Shown: in pieces, positions 1 to 7,060 of the stretch
How positions within the stretch are numbered: the first letter of the stretch is position 1
Layout: each line of letters begins with the position of its first letter
DNA from: Erysipelotrichaceae bacterium
GTDB taxonomy: Bacteria > Bacillota_I > Bacilli_A > RFN20 > CAG-826
Reading direction: 5' to 3'
Assembly (NCBI GenBank): GCA_015059185.1
Contig: SVAY01000013.1
Location: forward strand, 1-42,702
DNA length: 42,702 nucleotides
The notes under the pieces: generated by a model
Databases searched by the model: none
Told to the model about the DNA's origin: nothing
What the model saw: the letters and a program-made list of their open reading frames with translations, nothing else
Translations under genes and position numbers: made by a program

Positions 1-71
1 TACTTAACTTTGGTTAGTTATAAAAACCCTACTTAACTTTGGATACCATATGTTTCCCTACTAAAGTTTGG
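1..71. repeat. Three direct repeats at 29-bp period
   Basis: The 13-mer TACTTAACTTTGG occurs at 1-13 and 30-42, and a variant TACTAAAGTTTGG at 59-71. The copies start exactly 29 bp apart. The first two are followed by a non-conserved stretch ending in CCC. The array may continue left of the window. It lies just past the 3' end of the HipA-like gene. It could be a protein-binding array or the edge of a mobile or phage attachment region; function unknown. Confidence 0.6.
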
Positions 72-109
72 TTATCTGGAATTAGTTAACTGATGCTTTT
101 TTATTACCT

Positions 110-1507
110 TTAAAATAAGGATTTTATATATTCTACTCGTTCGTTATAAGCCTCACTTATCGCACTAATTCTTTCTTTAGTTAAGTATTTTGATTCATAT
201 TGAGAGAAGATTGAATACACTACCTCTTTAGTTTTATCTAATTCCTTTTTATCCAGCCAATCAAATGAACGGACTAACTTTAGTTGTTCTTTTGGATTGA
301 TGTTAAATGGTTTAGATTCAATATTTTTATAAGCCTTAATATCTTCAACAATCTTATTAAAACCAAATGACGATCCATTATCAAATAGTGGGGCAGGAGC
401 AACATATTCTAAAGTGTTAACATCTTTAATAAAACCAAAATTATTATAATGACGATCCTCGTTGGCAATTAAGAAATCAAACACTATCAAGGTATCAAGA
501 TAATGCTCAACATCTTTGATACCAACTTCATAGGCACATTTTACAAGGTGAGTATATGCGCTATCATTATTATTTCTTACTAATACCTTATTTAACTGAT
601 AAATGGGGACAAGGTCACAGTTTTTATTGATAAAATCTTCACAAATCGAATAAGGATATTCATCCTCATATACTAATGAATATGGTATAGCAGATATCCC
701 AAGTGCCTCTGCCACTTTATATGCAACCACTTCGTTAAATGGTTCTTGTCTAAATGGATTAGAACCACCTTTAACAAGCATTCTTTTAGAGTTATTAATA
801 ATCCACTTCTTCTTTAAGTTACCAATTGAGGTATTATCAGGAGAAGAAAGATTTAAGTCATTTGAATCATGATTATAACCAAAAAGAAGATTTCCAACAT
901 CCTCGCTGAAATCGTTATCAAAGAAGTTAATATCCTTCCATTTTAAATCCATATTATGAGGTTTAATCCAATACTGATCAGACAAACTTAATCCATAACA
1001 CTTTAGAACAAGAGACTGTAAATTAATGATGTTAGTGTTATCTAATAACGCTCTTGCACCAGTACGAGAAAGAGGAATACTTCGGTTGTCCCACCATTCA
1101 ACAAGTGCTTTCTGGTTAATCTCGTTTTTTAATAATGTTCCAGTAGGAAGATGGGACACTGAATAAATTTTTCCTACTCTAACAATGTTCGCGCGAATAA
1201 TATCTAATTCTAGATCTACTACCTCAACATCCTTATGCATTAATGTGCAATACAGGATATCGCTTAACTTATATCCTTTTTTAAGCAGCTTTAATTCCTG
1301 TTCCAATTCATTTCTTCTACGTATATGTTCCTTTAAAGATAATAGTTCATCACTAGATAAATACTTGCTGTATTTTTTTCCATCTACCGACCACTGATGG
1401 TAATAATAAATATTTCCATTAACATTTTTAGTGGATATATAGCCCCTAGGGAGTTTTTTAATTGCTTCTTTTAGTTTTTTTTCTTTTAAAATATCTTCTT
1501 TATTCAT
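110..1507 (-). CDS. HipA-like serine/threonine kinase domain protein (orphan)
   Basis: A 465-residue protein whose C-terminal half carries HipA-type kinase signatures: an ATP-binding lysine segment LVKGGSNPF (near residue 246), the catalytic loop IANEDRHYNNFGF (347-359, with the Asp-Arg-His and Asn residues) and a DFG-like metal-binding segment FDNGSSFG (375-382). HipA kinases phosphorylate targets such as glutamyl-tRNA synthetase and act as toxins; whether this one is toxic is not visible. The N-terminal 80 residues are charged and helical, like the small N-terminal domain of gut Bacillota HipA-like proteins. No hipB-type antitoxin gene lies beside it. The ATG at 1507 has no Shine-Dalgarno sequence, but a consensus promoter ends 6 nt before it, so the mRNA is probably leaderless. 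The family call is firm; the biological role is not. Confidence 0.8.
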   Translation of the reverse strand: MNKEDILKEKKLKEAIKKLPRGYISTKNVNGNIYYYHQWSVDGKKYSKYLSSDELLSLKEHIRRRNELEQELKLLKKGYKLSDILYCTLMHKDVEVVDLELDIIRANIVRVGKIYSVSHLPTGTLLKNEINQKALVEWWDNRSIPLSRTGARALLDNTNIINLQSLVLKCYGLSLSDQYWIKPHNMDLKWKDINFFDNDFSEDVGNLLFGYNHDSNDLNLSSPDNTSIGNLKKKWIINNSKRMLVKGGSNPFRQEPFNEVVAYKVAEALGISAIPYSLVYEDEYPYSICEDFINKNCDLVPIYQLNKVLVRNNNDSAYTHLVKCAYEVGIKDVEHYLDTLIVFDFLIANEDRHYNNFGFIKDVNTLEYVAPAPLFDNGSSFGFNKIVEDIKAYKNIESKPFNINPKEQLKLVRSFDWLDKKELDKTKEVVYSIFSQYESKYLTKERISAISEAYNERVEYIKSLF

Positions 1508-1554
1508 GGCTATATTATACCCTTTGTTAACCCCTTTGTTAACCCCTTTGTTAT
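1508..1554 (-). promoter_or_regulatory. Promoter of the HipA-like gene made of 12-bp tandem repeats
   Basis: On the minus strand a -35 TTAACA (1537-1542), 17-bp spacer and perfect -10 TATAAT (1514-1519) end 6 nt before the ATG. The -35 and spacer consist of about three tandem copies of TTAACAAAGGGG (1520-1554). Each repeat copy supplies a potential -35, so the repeats may be operators or may change promoter strength if copies are gained or lost. The hexamers are seen; the regulation is inferred. Confidence 0.65.
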
Positions 1555-1571
1555 ACCCTTTTAGAAAGTAT

Positions 1572-1596
1572 TAAAAAAGGGGATAACTAATCCCCT
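1572..1596 (-). terminator. Intrinsic terminator of the ABC importer operon
   Basis: Minus strand AGGGGAT, 5-nt loop, ATCCCCT, followed by a T run. The hairpin overlaps the stop codon of the ATPase gene. Confidence 0.8.
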
Positions 1597-2615
1597 AATA
1601 TAGCCGCATCGCTTAGATAATCATCCTTACTTGCTTTGGAGAATAATTCAAGTAAGTCATTAACTTCTAGTTTAGCTTTTTCTTCGCCACTTACATCCAC
1701 TGCCACATGGCCTTTACTCATCATAATAAGTCGATTCCCATATTTAAGTGCATCTTTCATATTATGAGTAATCATGATTGTTGTAAGATGATTTTCTTTG
1801 ACAATTTTATCTGTGATTTCTAAGACTTTACTCGCTGTTTTAGGATCGAGTGCAGCGGTATGTTCATCTAACAATAATATTTGTCTAGTTGGGTCTGCTA
1901 CATTCATCTTACTTACATATTCGTTATAAGCATTAATGAACGCTTCTTTTTTCTCACTTAGAGATAACGATTTATTATGTCTTATTTCTTTCTTTTTATT
2001 CTTATATTCTTCTTTAATCTTCACGAACGAATCTAAAGTCTTAATATATAACTCATTATCGTATCCACTTAGAATCTTACCATGTATCTTTTTAAAGCTA
2101 GCGATAGATGATTCTTTTCTAATGGTGGCCATTAATAAGGTGAGGGCTTGACGTTGTCCACCACTTAATAAGCCAACTTTGTCATTAAGTCGATTTTCTA
2201 AACCTAAATCTAAAGAAGCTAGTTGCTCGATAAAGAACTTCTTATCTTTTGCTTTAGTAGACCATCTAAACGGGGAACGAGTTCTTCCTCTACCATAAGC
2301 AAGAGTGAGGTTCTCTAATATCGTCATATCACTCGCTGTTCCCATCATGGGATCTTGGAACACTCTACCAAAATATGGAGCGCGTTTATTCTCGCTTAAT
2401 CGTGATATATCATAACCGTTTAATAAAACGAGCCCACGGTCCGCTTCTATGGCACCACTAATAATGTTAAGCATCGTGCTCTTTCCGGCCCCATTGCCCC
2501 CAATAACAGTGATAAAATCACCTTCATTAATCTTTAAGTTCAAGTTCTTAATGACTTTGTTCTCTAAAGGAGTACCTTCATTAAATGTTTTAGAAATGTT
2601 TTTAAGCTCTAACAT
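1587..2615 (-). CDS. ABC transporter ATP-binding protein with a ~75-residue insertion
   Basis: Cytoplasmic ATPase subunit of the importer formed with the two upstream genes. Visible motifs are Walker A GGNGAGKST (39-47), Q-loop Q87, signature LSGGQ (150-154), Walker B ILLLDEHTAALDP (246-258) and switch His284. The sequence resembles ATPases of the ABC_sub_bind/TrpXYZ-type importers (LSGGQRQALTLLMAT, DEHTAALDPKTA). In such ATPases the signature and Walker B are normally about 20 residues apart; here a Lys/Glu-rich, probably helical segment of about 75 residues (roughly 167-242) separates them. The reading frame is intact across it. The start overlaps the permease stop by one base, so the two are translationally coupled. 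Confidence 0.9.
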   Translation of the reverse strand: MLELKNISKTFNEGTPLENKVIKNLNLKINEGDFITVIGGNGAGKSTMLNIISGAIEADRGLVLLNGYDISRLSENKRAPYFGRVFQDPMMGTASDMTILENLTLAYGRGRTRSPFRWSTKAKDKKFFIEQLASLDLGLENRLNDKVGLLSGGQRQALTLLMATIRKESSIASFKKIHGKILSGYDNELYIKTLDSFVKIKEEYKNKKKEIRHNKSLSLSEKKEAFINAYNEYVSKMNVADPTRQILLLDEHTAALDPKTASKVLEITDKIVKENHLTTIMITHNMKDALKYGNRLIMMSKGHVAVDVSGEEKAKLEVNDLLELFSKASKDDYLSDAAILGD

Positions 2616-3535
2616 TATTTTGCCTCCTTTAATAATTTACGGTTATCTCGCCACTTCTTAAAGCGTACCCAATATGTGCGCCTAATATAAGGAATGCCAA
2701 GGAAGATCGCAACGACGATAGCAGAAAGCATCTTGAGCATATCGGTATCAAGTCCTAAGAAGATGACGGTTTGGAAAACGAAATAATAAATCACTCCGCC
2801 TACTGCAACAGTTAATAGTCTCACTGCAAAGTTCTTAGCAATCTTAGAGAATAAAGCTCCTCCAATCACAACAGCACATAAACCAATAACGATTGCGCCT
2901 CTACCCATATTGATGTCAGCGAATCCTTGATATTGAGCGAGTAAAGCGCCTGCTAGAGCAACGATACCGTTAGAAATCATTAAGCCTAAGACAATATTCA
3001 TCTTGGTATTAATACCTTGGGCTTTGCTCATCTTAGGATTGTTACCTGTTGCTCTAATAGATGCACCTAGTTCAGTACCAAAGAAGACATAGAGTAAAAC
3101 AATAATAACAAGTAATACAATTCCCATCTTCCATAAGGTATCAGGGATATTTGTTTGAGAGAAGATAACATCAAATTCTCTCACACCGATTGAGATATTT
3201 GCTCTTCCACTAGCAATCTTAAGATTCACACTCCATAAGGCAAGTTGAGTTAAGATACCTGCTAATATGGCTGGTATACCAAGTAAGGTATGAAGTAAGC
3301 CTGTTACTAAGCCACATAACATACCAACTAAGAAAGCAATTAAGATGGCTAAAAAGAAGTTAACTCCACTAGTGATGAGTACCGCAGCAACAATACCACC
3401 AGTTGCAAAACTTCCATCAACAGTTAAATCTGGAATGTCTAAAATCTTATAGGTGAGATATACCCCTATTGCCATAAGGCCCCATATCGCACCTAAGGAA
3501 ACCGCTCCTGGAAGAGAAGATAAATATTCAATCAT
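2615..3535 (-). CDS. ABC transporter permease, BPD_transp_2 (LivH-like) type
   Basis: A 306-residue, highly hydrophobic protein with about eight membrane segments. It has the Gly-rich segments of branched-chain/nucleoside-type permeases (for example IPDLTVDGSFATGG near 33 and GASIRATGNNPKMSKAQG in the central cytoplasmic loop that meets the ATPase). It is the membrane channel of the importer with the lipoprotein 7 nt upstream and the ATPase overlapping its stop. The family association with ABC_sub_bind lipoproteins supports an amino-acid-like substrate; the attenuator upstream of the operon suggests tyrosine. Confidence 0.88.
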   Translation of the reverse strand: MIEYLSSLPGAVSLGAIWGLMAIGVYLTYKILDIPDLTVDGSFATGGIVAAVLITSGVNFFLAILIAFLVGMLCGLVTGLLHTLLGIPAILAGILTQLALWSVNLKIASGRANISIGVREFDVIFSQTNIPDTLWKMGIVLLVIIVLLYVFFGTELGASIRATGNNPKMSKAQGINTKMNIVLGLMISNGIVALAGALLAQYQGFADINMGRGAIVIGLCAVVIGGALFSKIAKNFAVRLLTVAVGGVIYYFVFQTVIFLGLDTDMLKMLSAIVVAIFLGIPYIRRTYWVRFKKWRDNRKLLKEAK

Positions 3536-3542
3536 TATTTAA

Positions 3543-4508
3543 TTATTCTCCGATTTTCACGAAATCACTTGGTACTGTAATACCTAAATCAGTACAAATG
3601 TTTGCGTTATATTTTTTCACAATATCAGTATCGTATTCAATTTTCATCTTGGTGATATCTGCACCATTTTTAAGGATATCGACGGCCATTTCACCAGTCT
3701 TTTTACCAATCTTGTAGTAACTGATAGAAAGAGTGATTGCACCGCATTCTTTACATAACCCTTCTTCACCAGCAAAGACTGGAATCTTTTTGCTACCTTG
3801 ACGGCATTTTGCGTCAATTGTCTTTGCATTTGCCGCAGTGGTATTATCAGTAGGAATGAATAGAGCATCAATCTTATCAGTGCCGATACCTCTATCAAGA
3901 ACACCACCGATATCGTTGCTATCCGCGAATGATAATTTCACAGTATCAAGGCCTAAGGCTTTAAGATTCTTATCTACTTCATTTACTTGATATAAGGAGT
4001 TAGCTTCAGCAGAACAATAGAGTAATCCAACTTTCTTAGCGTCTGGGAATATTTCATGTAAGATCTCAGCTTGCTTATCTAAAGGTGCTAAGTCACTAGT
4101 ACCAGAAACATTAAAGCCAGTGACACCGCTAAAATCTTTGATGCTTAAGGCTGTACCATATTCAGTAACAGATGTACCTAAAATAGGAATGGTTGTAGTC
4201 GCGTTACTCGCTGCTTGAAGTGCAGGAGTCGCGTTAGCCATAATTAAGCTATATTTCTTACTTACAAAGTTATTGACAATTGTGGTACAAGTTGCACTAT
4301 CGCCAGCAGCATTTTGTAAATCAATCTTCACATCATCTCCAAGGCCTTCTTTCACCGCGTCAACGAAACCTTGAGTGGCTGCATCAAGAGCATCGTGGGT
4401 GACAAGTTGACAGATGCCAATCTTATACTTTGCATCTGTTCCACAGCTTGATAAACCTCCAAGCAATAATGGAAGTGCTAATAGGGTTAGAAATTTACTC
4501 TTTTTCAT
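3543..4508 (-). CDS. ABC transporter substrate-binding lipoprotein (ABC_sub_bind/TrpX-like)
   Basis: A 321-residue lipoprotein with a Lys-rich signal and lipobox LSSC (Cys22), then a two-lobed periplasmic-binding-protein fold of the ABC_sub_bind family (YKIGICQLVTHDALDAATQGF at the start of lobe 1, PILGTSVTEYG, KKVGLLYCSAEANS). Relatives in Gram-positives, such as streptococcal TrpX, serve aromatic amino acid import. The second ATG (4508) is chosen because GGAG lies 7 nt upstream of it; the ATG at 4514 is too close to the ribosome binding site. It is the first structural gene after a leader with a Tyr-rich peptide and an attenuator hairpin. The substrate is inferred to be tyrosine or a close relative. 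Confidence 0.88.
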   Translation of the reverse strand: MKKSKFLTLLALPLLLGGLSSCGTDAKYKIGICQLVTHDALDAATQGFVDAVKEGLGDDVKIDLQNAAGDSATCTTIVNNFVSKKYSLIMANATPALQAASNATTTIPILGTSVTEYGTALSIKDFSGVTGFNVSGTSDLAPLDKQAEILHEIFPDAKKVGLLYCSAEANSLYQVNEVDKNLKALGLDTVKLSFADSNDIGGVLDRGIGTDKIDALFIPTDNTTAANAKTIDAKCRQGSKKIPVFAGEEGLCKECGAITLSISYYKIGKKTGEMAVDILKNGADITKMKIEYDTDIVKKYNANICTDLGITVPSDFVKIGE

Positions 4509-4527
4509 AATCATTCTCCTTTTTTCA

Positions 4528-4559
4528 ATAAAAACCCTAGGTGAGAATGAACACCTAGG
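4528..4559 (-). terminator. Attenuator terminator in the ABC importer leader
   Basis: Minus strand arms CCTAGGTG (4552-4559) and CACCTAGG (4536-4543) form a perfect 8-bp stem followed by GTTTTTATT, ending 20 nt before the first structural gene. A competing stem is available: TGAACACC (4582-4589) is perfectly complementary to GGTGTTCA (4548-4555), which includes half of the 5' arm of the terminator and its loop. The two structures cannot form together, as in terminator/antiterminator switches. Confidence 0.8.
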
Positions 4560-4635
4560 AAATCATCAACTATCATTTACTGGTGTTCAACTTAACGTTT
4601 CCCACCATCTTACTATTAAATGAATAGGAAACAAC
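4560..4635 (-). promoter_or_regulatory. Antiterminator/pairing region of the Tyr attenuator leader
   Basis: Between the leader peptide stop and the terminator lie three possible pairing arms. GTTTCCTA, directly after the leader stop, can pair with TGGGAAAC (with one G-U pair). TGGTG can pair with CACCA, which would occupy part of the antiterminator strand. TGAACACC pairs with the terminator region. This is the arm arrangement expected for ribosome-position-dependent attenuation; the exact switching order is inferred. Confidence 0.55.
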
Positions 4636-4704
4636 CTAGCAATAATAGTAATAATAATAAAAGTAAGCATTTGATTGTTTAAATGATTGACCATTAACTT
4701 TCAT
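4636..4704 (-). CDS. Tyrosine-rich leader peptide (22 aa) of the ABC importer operon
   Basis: A short ORF starting at ATG 4704 with Shine-Dalgarno AAGGAAG 7 nt upstream and ending with TAG at 4636-4638. Residues 14-22 read Y-F-Y-Y-Y-Y-Y-Y-C, so seven of the nine codons before the stop are Tyr (TAC/TAT). This is the hallmark of transcription-attenuation leader peptides, in which a ribosome stalls when the matching charged tRNA is scarce. It sits about 80 nt before a terminator/antiterminator pair that precedes an amino-acid-type ABC importer. A caution is that the coding run is an (ATT)n-like repeat that would read Ile or Leu in other frames; only this frame has both an ATG and a good ribosome binding site. 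Confidence 0.75.
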   Translation of the reverse strand: MKVNGQSFKQSNAYFYYYYYYC

Positions 4705-4720
4705 ACTCTTACTTCCTTAT

Positions 4721-4750
4721 AGAAAAAGTCTACTCTTGTTTAAGTAGACT
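4721..4750 (-). terminator. Intrinsic terminator after hepT, just before the Tyr leader ORF
   Basis: Minus strand AGTCTACT, 8-nt loop, AGTAGACT, then TTTTTCT. It ends only a few bases before the ribosome binding site of the leader peptide, so no room is left for a promoter between them. Either the importer transcript starts upstream and includes this hairpin, or a weak promoter overlaps it (TTGCGA, 17 bp, TAGACT at 4726-4754 is the best I can find). Confidence 0.65.
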
Positions 4751-4778
4751 CGCAAGATGTTTGTTATTGCTTATTACA

Positions 4779-5123
4779 TCAATTAACAAGTTCGCTTCTT
4801 ATTTTAGTAAAAGTATCTTTTATCATAGGAATGTCTTCTTTAGCGGTTTTATAAACCTGAGGAACATCAATACGAACATATTCATGTACGACAAAGTTTC
4901 TCATAGCAATACCTTCATCCCATGGAACCTCTGGATATAACGTTCTAATCTTTTTAGATAATTCTCTTAATTGTTCTCCTATTTGAACAATAGAAAAACA
5001 TGTTGCTCTTACTAATAAATTAGAAGAAGAAAATTCTTCAAAGGTTTTATTTCCTACATCGTTAATTATTTCATTAGTATGCTTAAGCAATAAATCAATT
5101 CGATGTACTAATACTTCATCCAT
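4779..5123 (-). CDS. hepT: HepT-like HEPN toxin (DUF86)
   Basis: A 114-residue helical protein with the HEPN RNase motif R-x4-H followed by x-Y: R75-NFVV-H80-E-Y82. HepT toxins cleave RNA (tRNA in the characterised case) through the Arg/His pair, and the Tyr is the residue AMPylated by the partner MntA antitoxin. The start overlaps the 3' end of the antitoxin gene by 8 bp, so the pair is translationally coupled with antitoxin first. All key residues are present, so it is likely active. Confidence 0.87.
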   Translation of the reverse strand: MDEVLVHRIDLLLKHTNEIINDVGNKTFEEFSSSNLLVRATCFSIVQIGEQLRELSKKIRTLYPEVPWDEGIAMRNFVVHEYVRIDVPQVYKTAKEDIPMIKDTFTKIRSELVN

Positions 5124-5571
5124 ATATTTTTATCCCTTCTTTCAATAATTGTTCTAGAAAAAAGACATCATCACCAATTTGTCTATGAGTTTGTAAATCG
5201 ACTTCTTTTTCTAAAACATCTTTAAGCTCGCTTGCTAACTTGTAAAACTTAAGACCCATCGGAGGACATACTACTAAAATATCAACATCACTGTCTTTGT
5301 TAGCTTGGTTTCTTGCAAAACTACCATAGAGATAAGCACATTTTACTTCAGGATATTTTATAAATACTTGGGCGCATCTATCCTTGATGATTTTGGCATT
5401 AAGGTATGTAGTATTCATTTCTCTAAGCGCTTCATGTATCTTTTTATACATCTCATTTATCTGTTCTTTTTCTTCGTAAGTTTGATAAGTACGACGAGAA
5501 ACACCGATATAGGAAGCAGCTTCAACTTGAGTAATACCTAGTTTATTTCTTAATTCTTTTAGTTCGTTCAT
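5116..5571 (-). CDS. mntA: MntA-like nucleotidyltransferase antitoxin with N-terminal XRE helix-turn-helix
   Basis: A 151-residue fusion. Residues 1-35 form an XRE/Cro-type helix-turn-helix (LRNKLGITQVEAASYIGVSRRTYQTYE). Residues 60-150 form a minimal nucleotidyltransferase with the exact GS-x10-D-x-D motif (G83, S84, D95, D97). MntA AMPylates the HepT toxin and neutralises it. Usual MntA proteins are nucleotidyltransferase only, so the fused DNA-binding domain suggests the antitoxin also represses its own promoter; a dyad lies between the -35 and -10. No ribosome binding site is seen and the -10 ends 6 nt before the ATG, so the mRNA is probably leaderless. Confidence 0.87.
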   Translation of the reverse strand: MNELKELRNKLGITQVEAASYIGVSRRTYQTYEEKEQINEMYKKIHEALREMNTTYLNAKIIKDRCAQVFIKYPEVKCAYLYGSFARNQANKDSDVDILVVCPPMGLKFYKLASELKDVLEKEVDLQTHRQIGDDVFFLEQLLKEGIKIYG

Positions 5572-5577
5572 GTCTTA

Positions 5578-5606
5578 ATTATATACTGCGCTTTTAAAAT
5601 GCGCAA
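5578..5606 (-). promoter_or_regulatory. mntA-hepT promoter with operator-like dyad
   Basis: -35 TTGCGC (5601-5606), 17-bp spacer, -10 TATAAT (5578-5583), 6 nt before the ATG. The spacer holds a near-perfect inverted repeat, TGCGC-TTTTAAAA-T-GCGCA on the plus strand (5587-5605). It overlaps the -35 and is a natural binding site for the XRE domain of the first gene product. Confidence 0.75.
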
Positions 5607-5616
5607 CTGATTATAG

Positions 5617-5642
5617 ATAAAAAGCTGCCCCTAAGGACAGCT
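5617..5642 (-). terminator. Intrinsic terminator of the ribosomal protein operon
   Basis: Minus strand AGCTGTCC, loop TTAG, GGGCAGCT (one G-U pair) followed by TTTTTATC, 18 nt after the rplQ stop. Confidence 0.85.
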
Positions 5643-5659
5643 AGTTACTTTAGTTTAAA

Positions 5660-6067
5660 TTAGTCAACCCACGCTACTAAGACAACTGGAGCGTTATCTC
5701 CACGTCTATTGCCGATCTTTAAGGTTCTAGTATATCCACCATTACGGTCTTTAAACTTAGGACCTAATTCGTTGAATAATTTATCAAGAGCGGTGACTTT
5801 GCCTTCTTCGTCAACTTTGACGTTTCTAACAAATCCACTGGCAGCTCTTTTTGCGTTCATGACATCTTCCTTCTTGGTTAAGGAGATGAGCCATGCGGCT
5901 TTACTAACGACATCTTCGCTAGTGGCATCAGTAACTTTGACGCTACCGTATTTGATTAAATCGGTAACGACGTTACGAAGCATATTTTCATATTTGCTCT
6001 TGGTATAGGCAGCCTTGAAACGGACACCTGTTTTACCATGAACATTCTTTCTACCTTGTGCTGGCAT
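5660..6067 (-). CDS. rplQ: 50S ribosomal protein L17
   Basis: 135 residues with the conserved L17 fold. It starts MPAQGRKNVHGKTGVRFKAA in place of the more common MxxRKLGRTSxHRKAM, then TNLIKYG-like (VTDLIKYGSVKVT) and ends GNRRGDNAPVVLVAWVD, close to the usual R-x-GDxAxMxxIELV tail. It binds 23S rRNA near the exit tunnel. Last gene of the cluster, 11 nt after rpoA, followed by a terminator. The N-terminus is somewhat divergent. Confidence 0.93.
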   Translation of the reverse strand: MPAQGRKNVHGKTGVRFKAAYTKSKYENMLRNVVTDLIKYGSVKVTDATSEDVVSKAAWLISLTKKEDVMNAKRAASGFVRNVKVDEEGKVTALDKLFNELGPKFKDRNGGYTRTLKIGNRRGDNAPVVLVAWVD

Positions 6068-6078
6068 AATGTTTCTCC

Positions 6079-7044
6079 TTATTCAAATTCTTTGAAGGAA
6101 AGACCACGTTCTGCTAATTTATCTTTGATTTCCTTTAAGGATTTCTTACCAAGATTCTTAACTTTCATCATGGCTTCTTCTGTACGATCACAGAGCTCTA
6201 AGACAGTAGCGATACCATCACGTTTTAAGCAGTTATAGCTTCTAACTGAAAGATCGAGTTCTTCAATGGAGATATTCTCGAATTGAGCTTCTTCTTCCAC
6301 CGCTTCATCTTTTTCAAGATTGATATCACGGGTGATTTCCGCTAAATCCATGAACTTGTTGAAGTGATCAACTAAGATTTTTGCACTGAATGCCACAGCT
6401 TCTTGTGGAGTGCAACTTCCATTGGTCCAAACTTCTAATGTGAGTTTATCAAATCTAGAATCGTGACCAACACGGGTGTTATCAACAGTGTAATTAACCT
6501 TTAAAACTGGGGAATAGTTACTATCTGTGGAGATAACTCCGACTGGAAGATTTGGGTGAAGAACTTTGTTTTGTTCTCCGGTGACATATCCTCTACCATT
6601 TCTAGCATGGAGGACCATATTGAGTTTACCACCTTCACTGACGTGCGCGATGACAGCATTTGGGTTGATAACACGAATGCCAGTTGGGCAAACGATATCG
6701 CCAGCTTTGACTTCGCATGGTCCAGTGACGTTAATGGTTAACTTATAATTGCCTTCCATTTCTTGATCGATAGAAAGGATGACATCCTTTAAGTTAAGGA
6801 TAATACTTGTCACGTCTTCTTGAACGCCTTCTAGAGCGCTGAATTCGTGAGCAGCACCTTCTACTTCAACAGCGTAGACACTGGCACCTGGAAGAGCGCT
6901 TAATAAGACTCTTCTTAATGCATTACCGAGGGTTAAACCAAATCCTCTTTCAAGAGGTTCGATGACGAAGCGACCATAATTTTCGTTACCATCATAGTCA
7001 GCTGATGTAATTCCGAATCTTTCAAATGGGTTTGCGATTTTCAT
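6079..7044 (-). CDS. rpoA: DNA-directed RNA polymerase subunit alpha
   Basis: 321 residues, the normal length. The N-terminal dimerisation domain has FVIEPLERGFGLTLGNALRRVLLSALPGA and the C-terminal domain (about 250-321) has ISIEELDLSVRSYNCLKRDGI with KNLGKKSLKEIKDKL. The C-terminal domain contacts UP elements and activators. Cotranscribed between rpsK and rplQ as in other Bacillota. Confidence 0.98.
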   Translation of the reverse strand: MKIANPFERFGITSADYDGNENYGRFVIEPLERGFGLTLGNALRRVLLSALPGASVYAVEVEGAAHEFSALEGVQEDVTSIILNLKDVILSIDQEMEGNYKLTINVTGPCEVKAGDIVCPTGIRVINPNAVIAHVSEGGKLNMVLHARNGRGYVTGEQNKVLHPNLPVGVISTDSNYSPVLKVNYTVDNTRVGHDSRFDKLTLEVWTNGSCTPQEAVAFSAKILVDHFNKFMDLAEITRDINLEKDEAVEEEAQFENISIEELDLSVRSYNCLKRDGIATVLELCDRTEEAMMKVKNLGKKSLKEIKDKLAERGLSFKEFE

Positions 7045-7060
7045 AATCTATACCTCCCTA

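Noticed and set aside
1..71. CRISPR array
   Set aside because: The conserved unit is only about 13 bp with 16-bp gaps, there are no cas genes and no palindromic repeat.
3644..3907. 87-codon minus-strand ORF within the substrate-binding protein gene
   Set aside because: Out-of-frame shadow of a clear lipoprotein gene.
4560..4620. T-box riboswitch in front of the ABC importer
   Set aside because: GGTGGG occurs, but the T-box core AGGGTGGNACCGCG is absent and no stem I with a specifier loop can be built; the Tyr-rich ORF explains the leader better.
4600..4692. Alternative Ile-rich reading frame across the Tyr repeat (ATG within GTTAATGGTC)
   Set aside because: It has no ribosome binding site, whereas the Tyr frame has AAGGAAG at good spacing.
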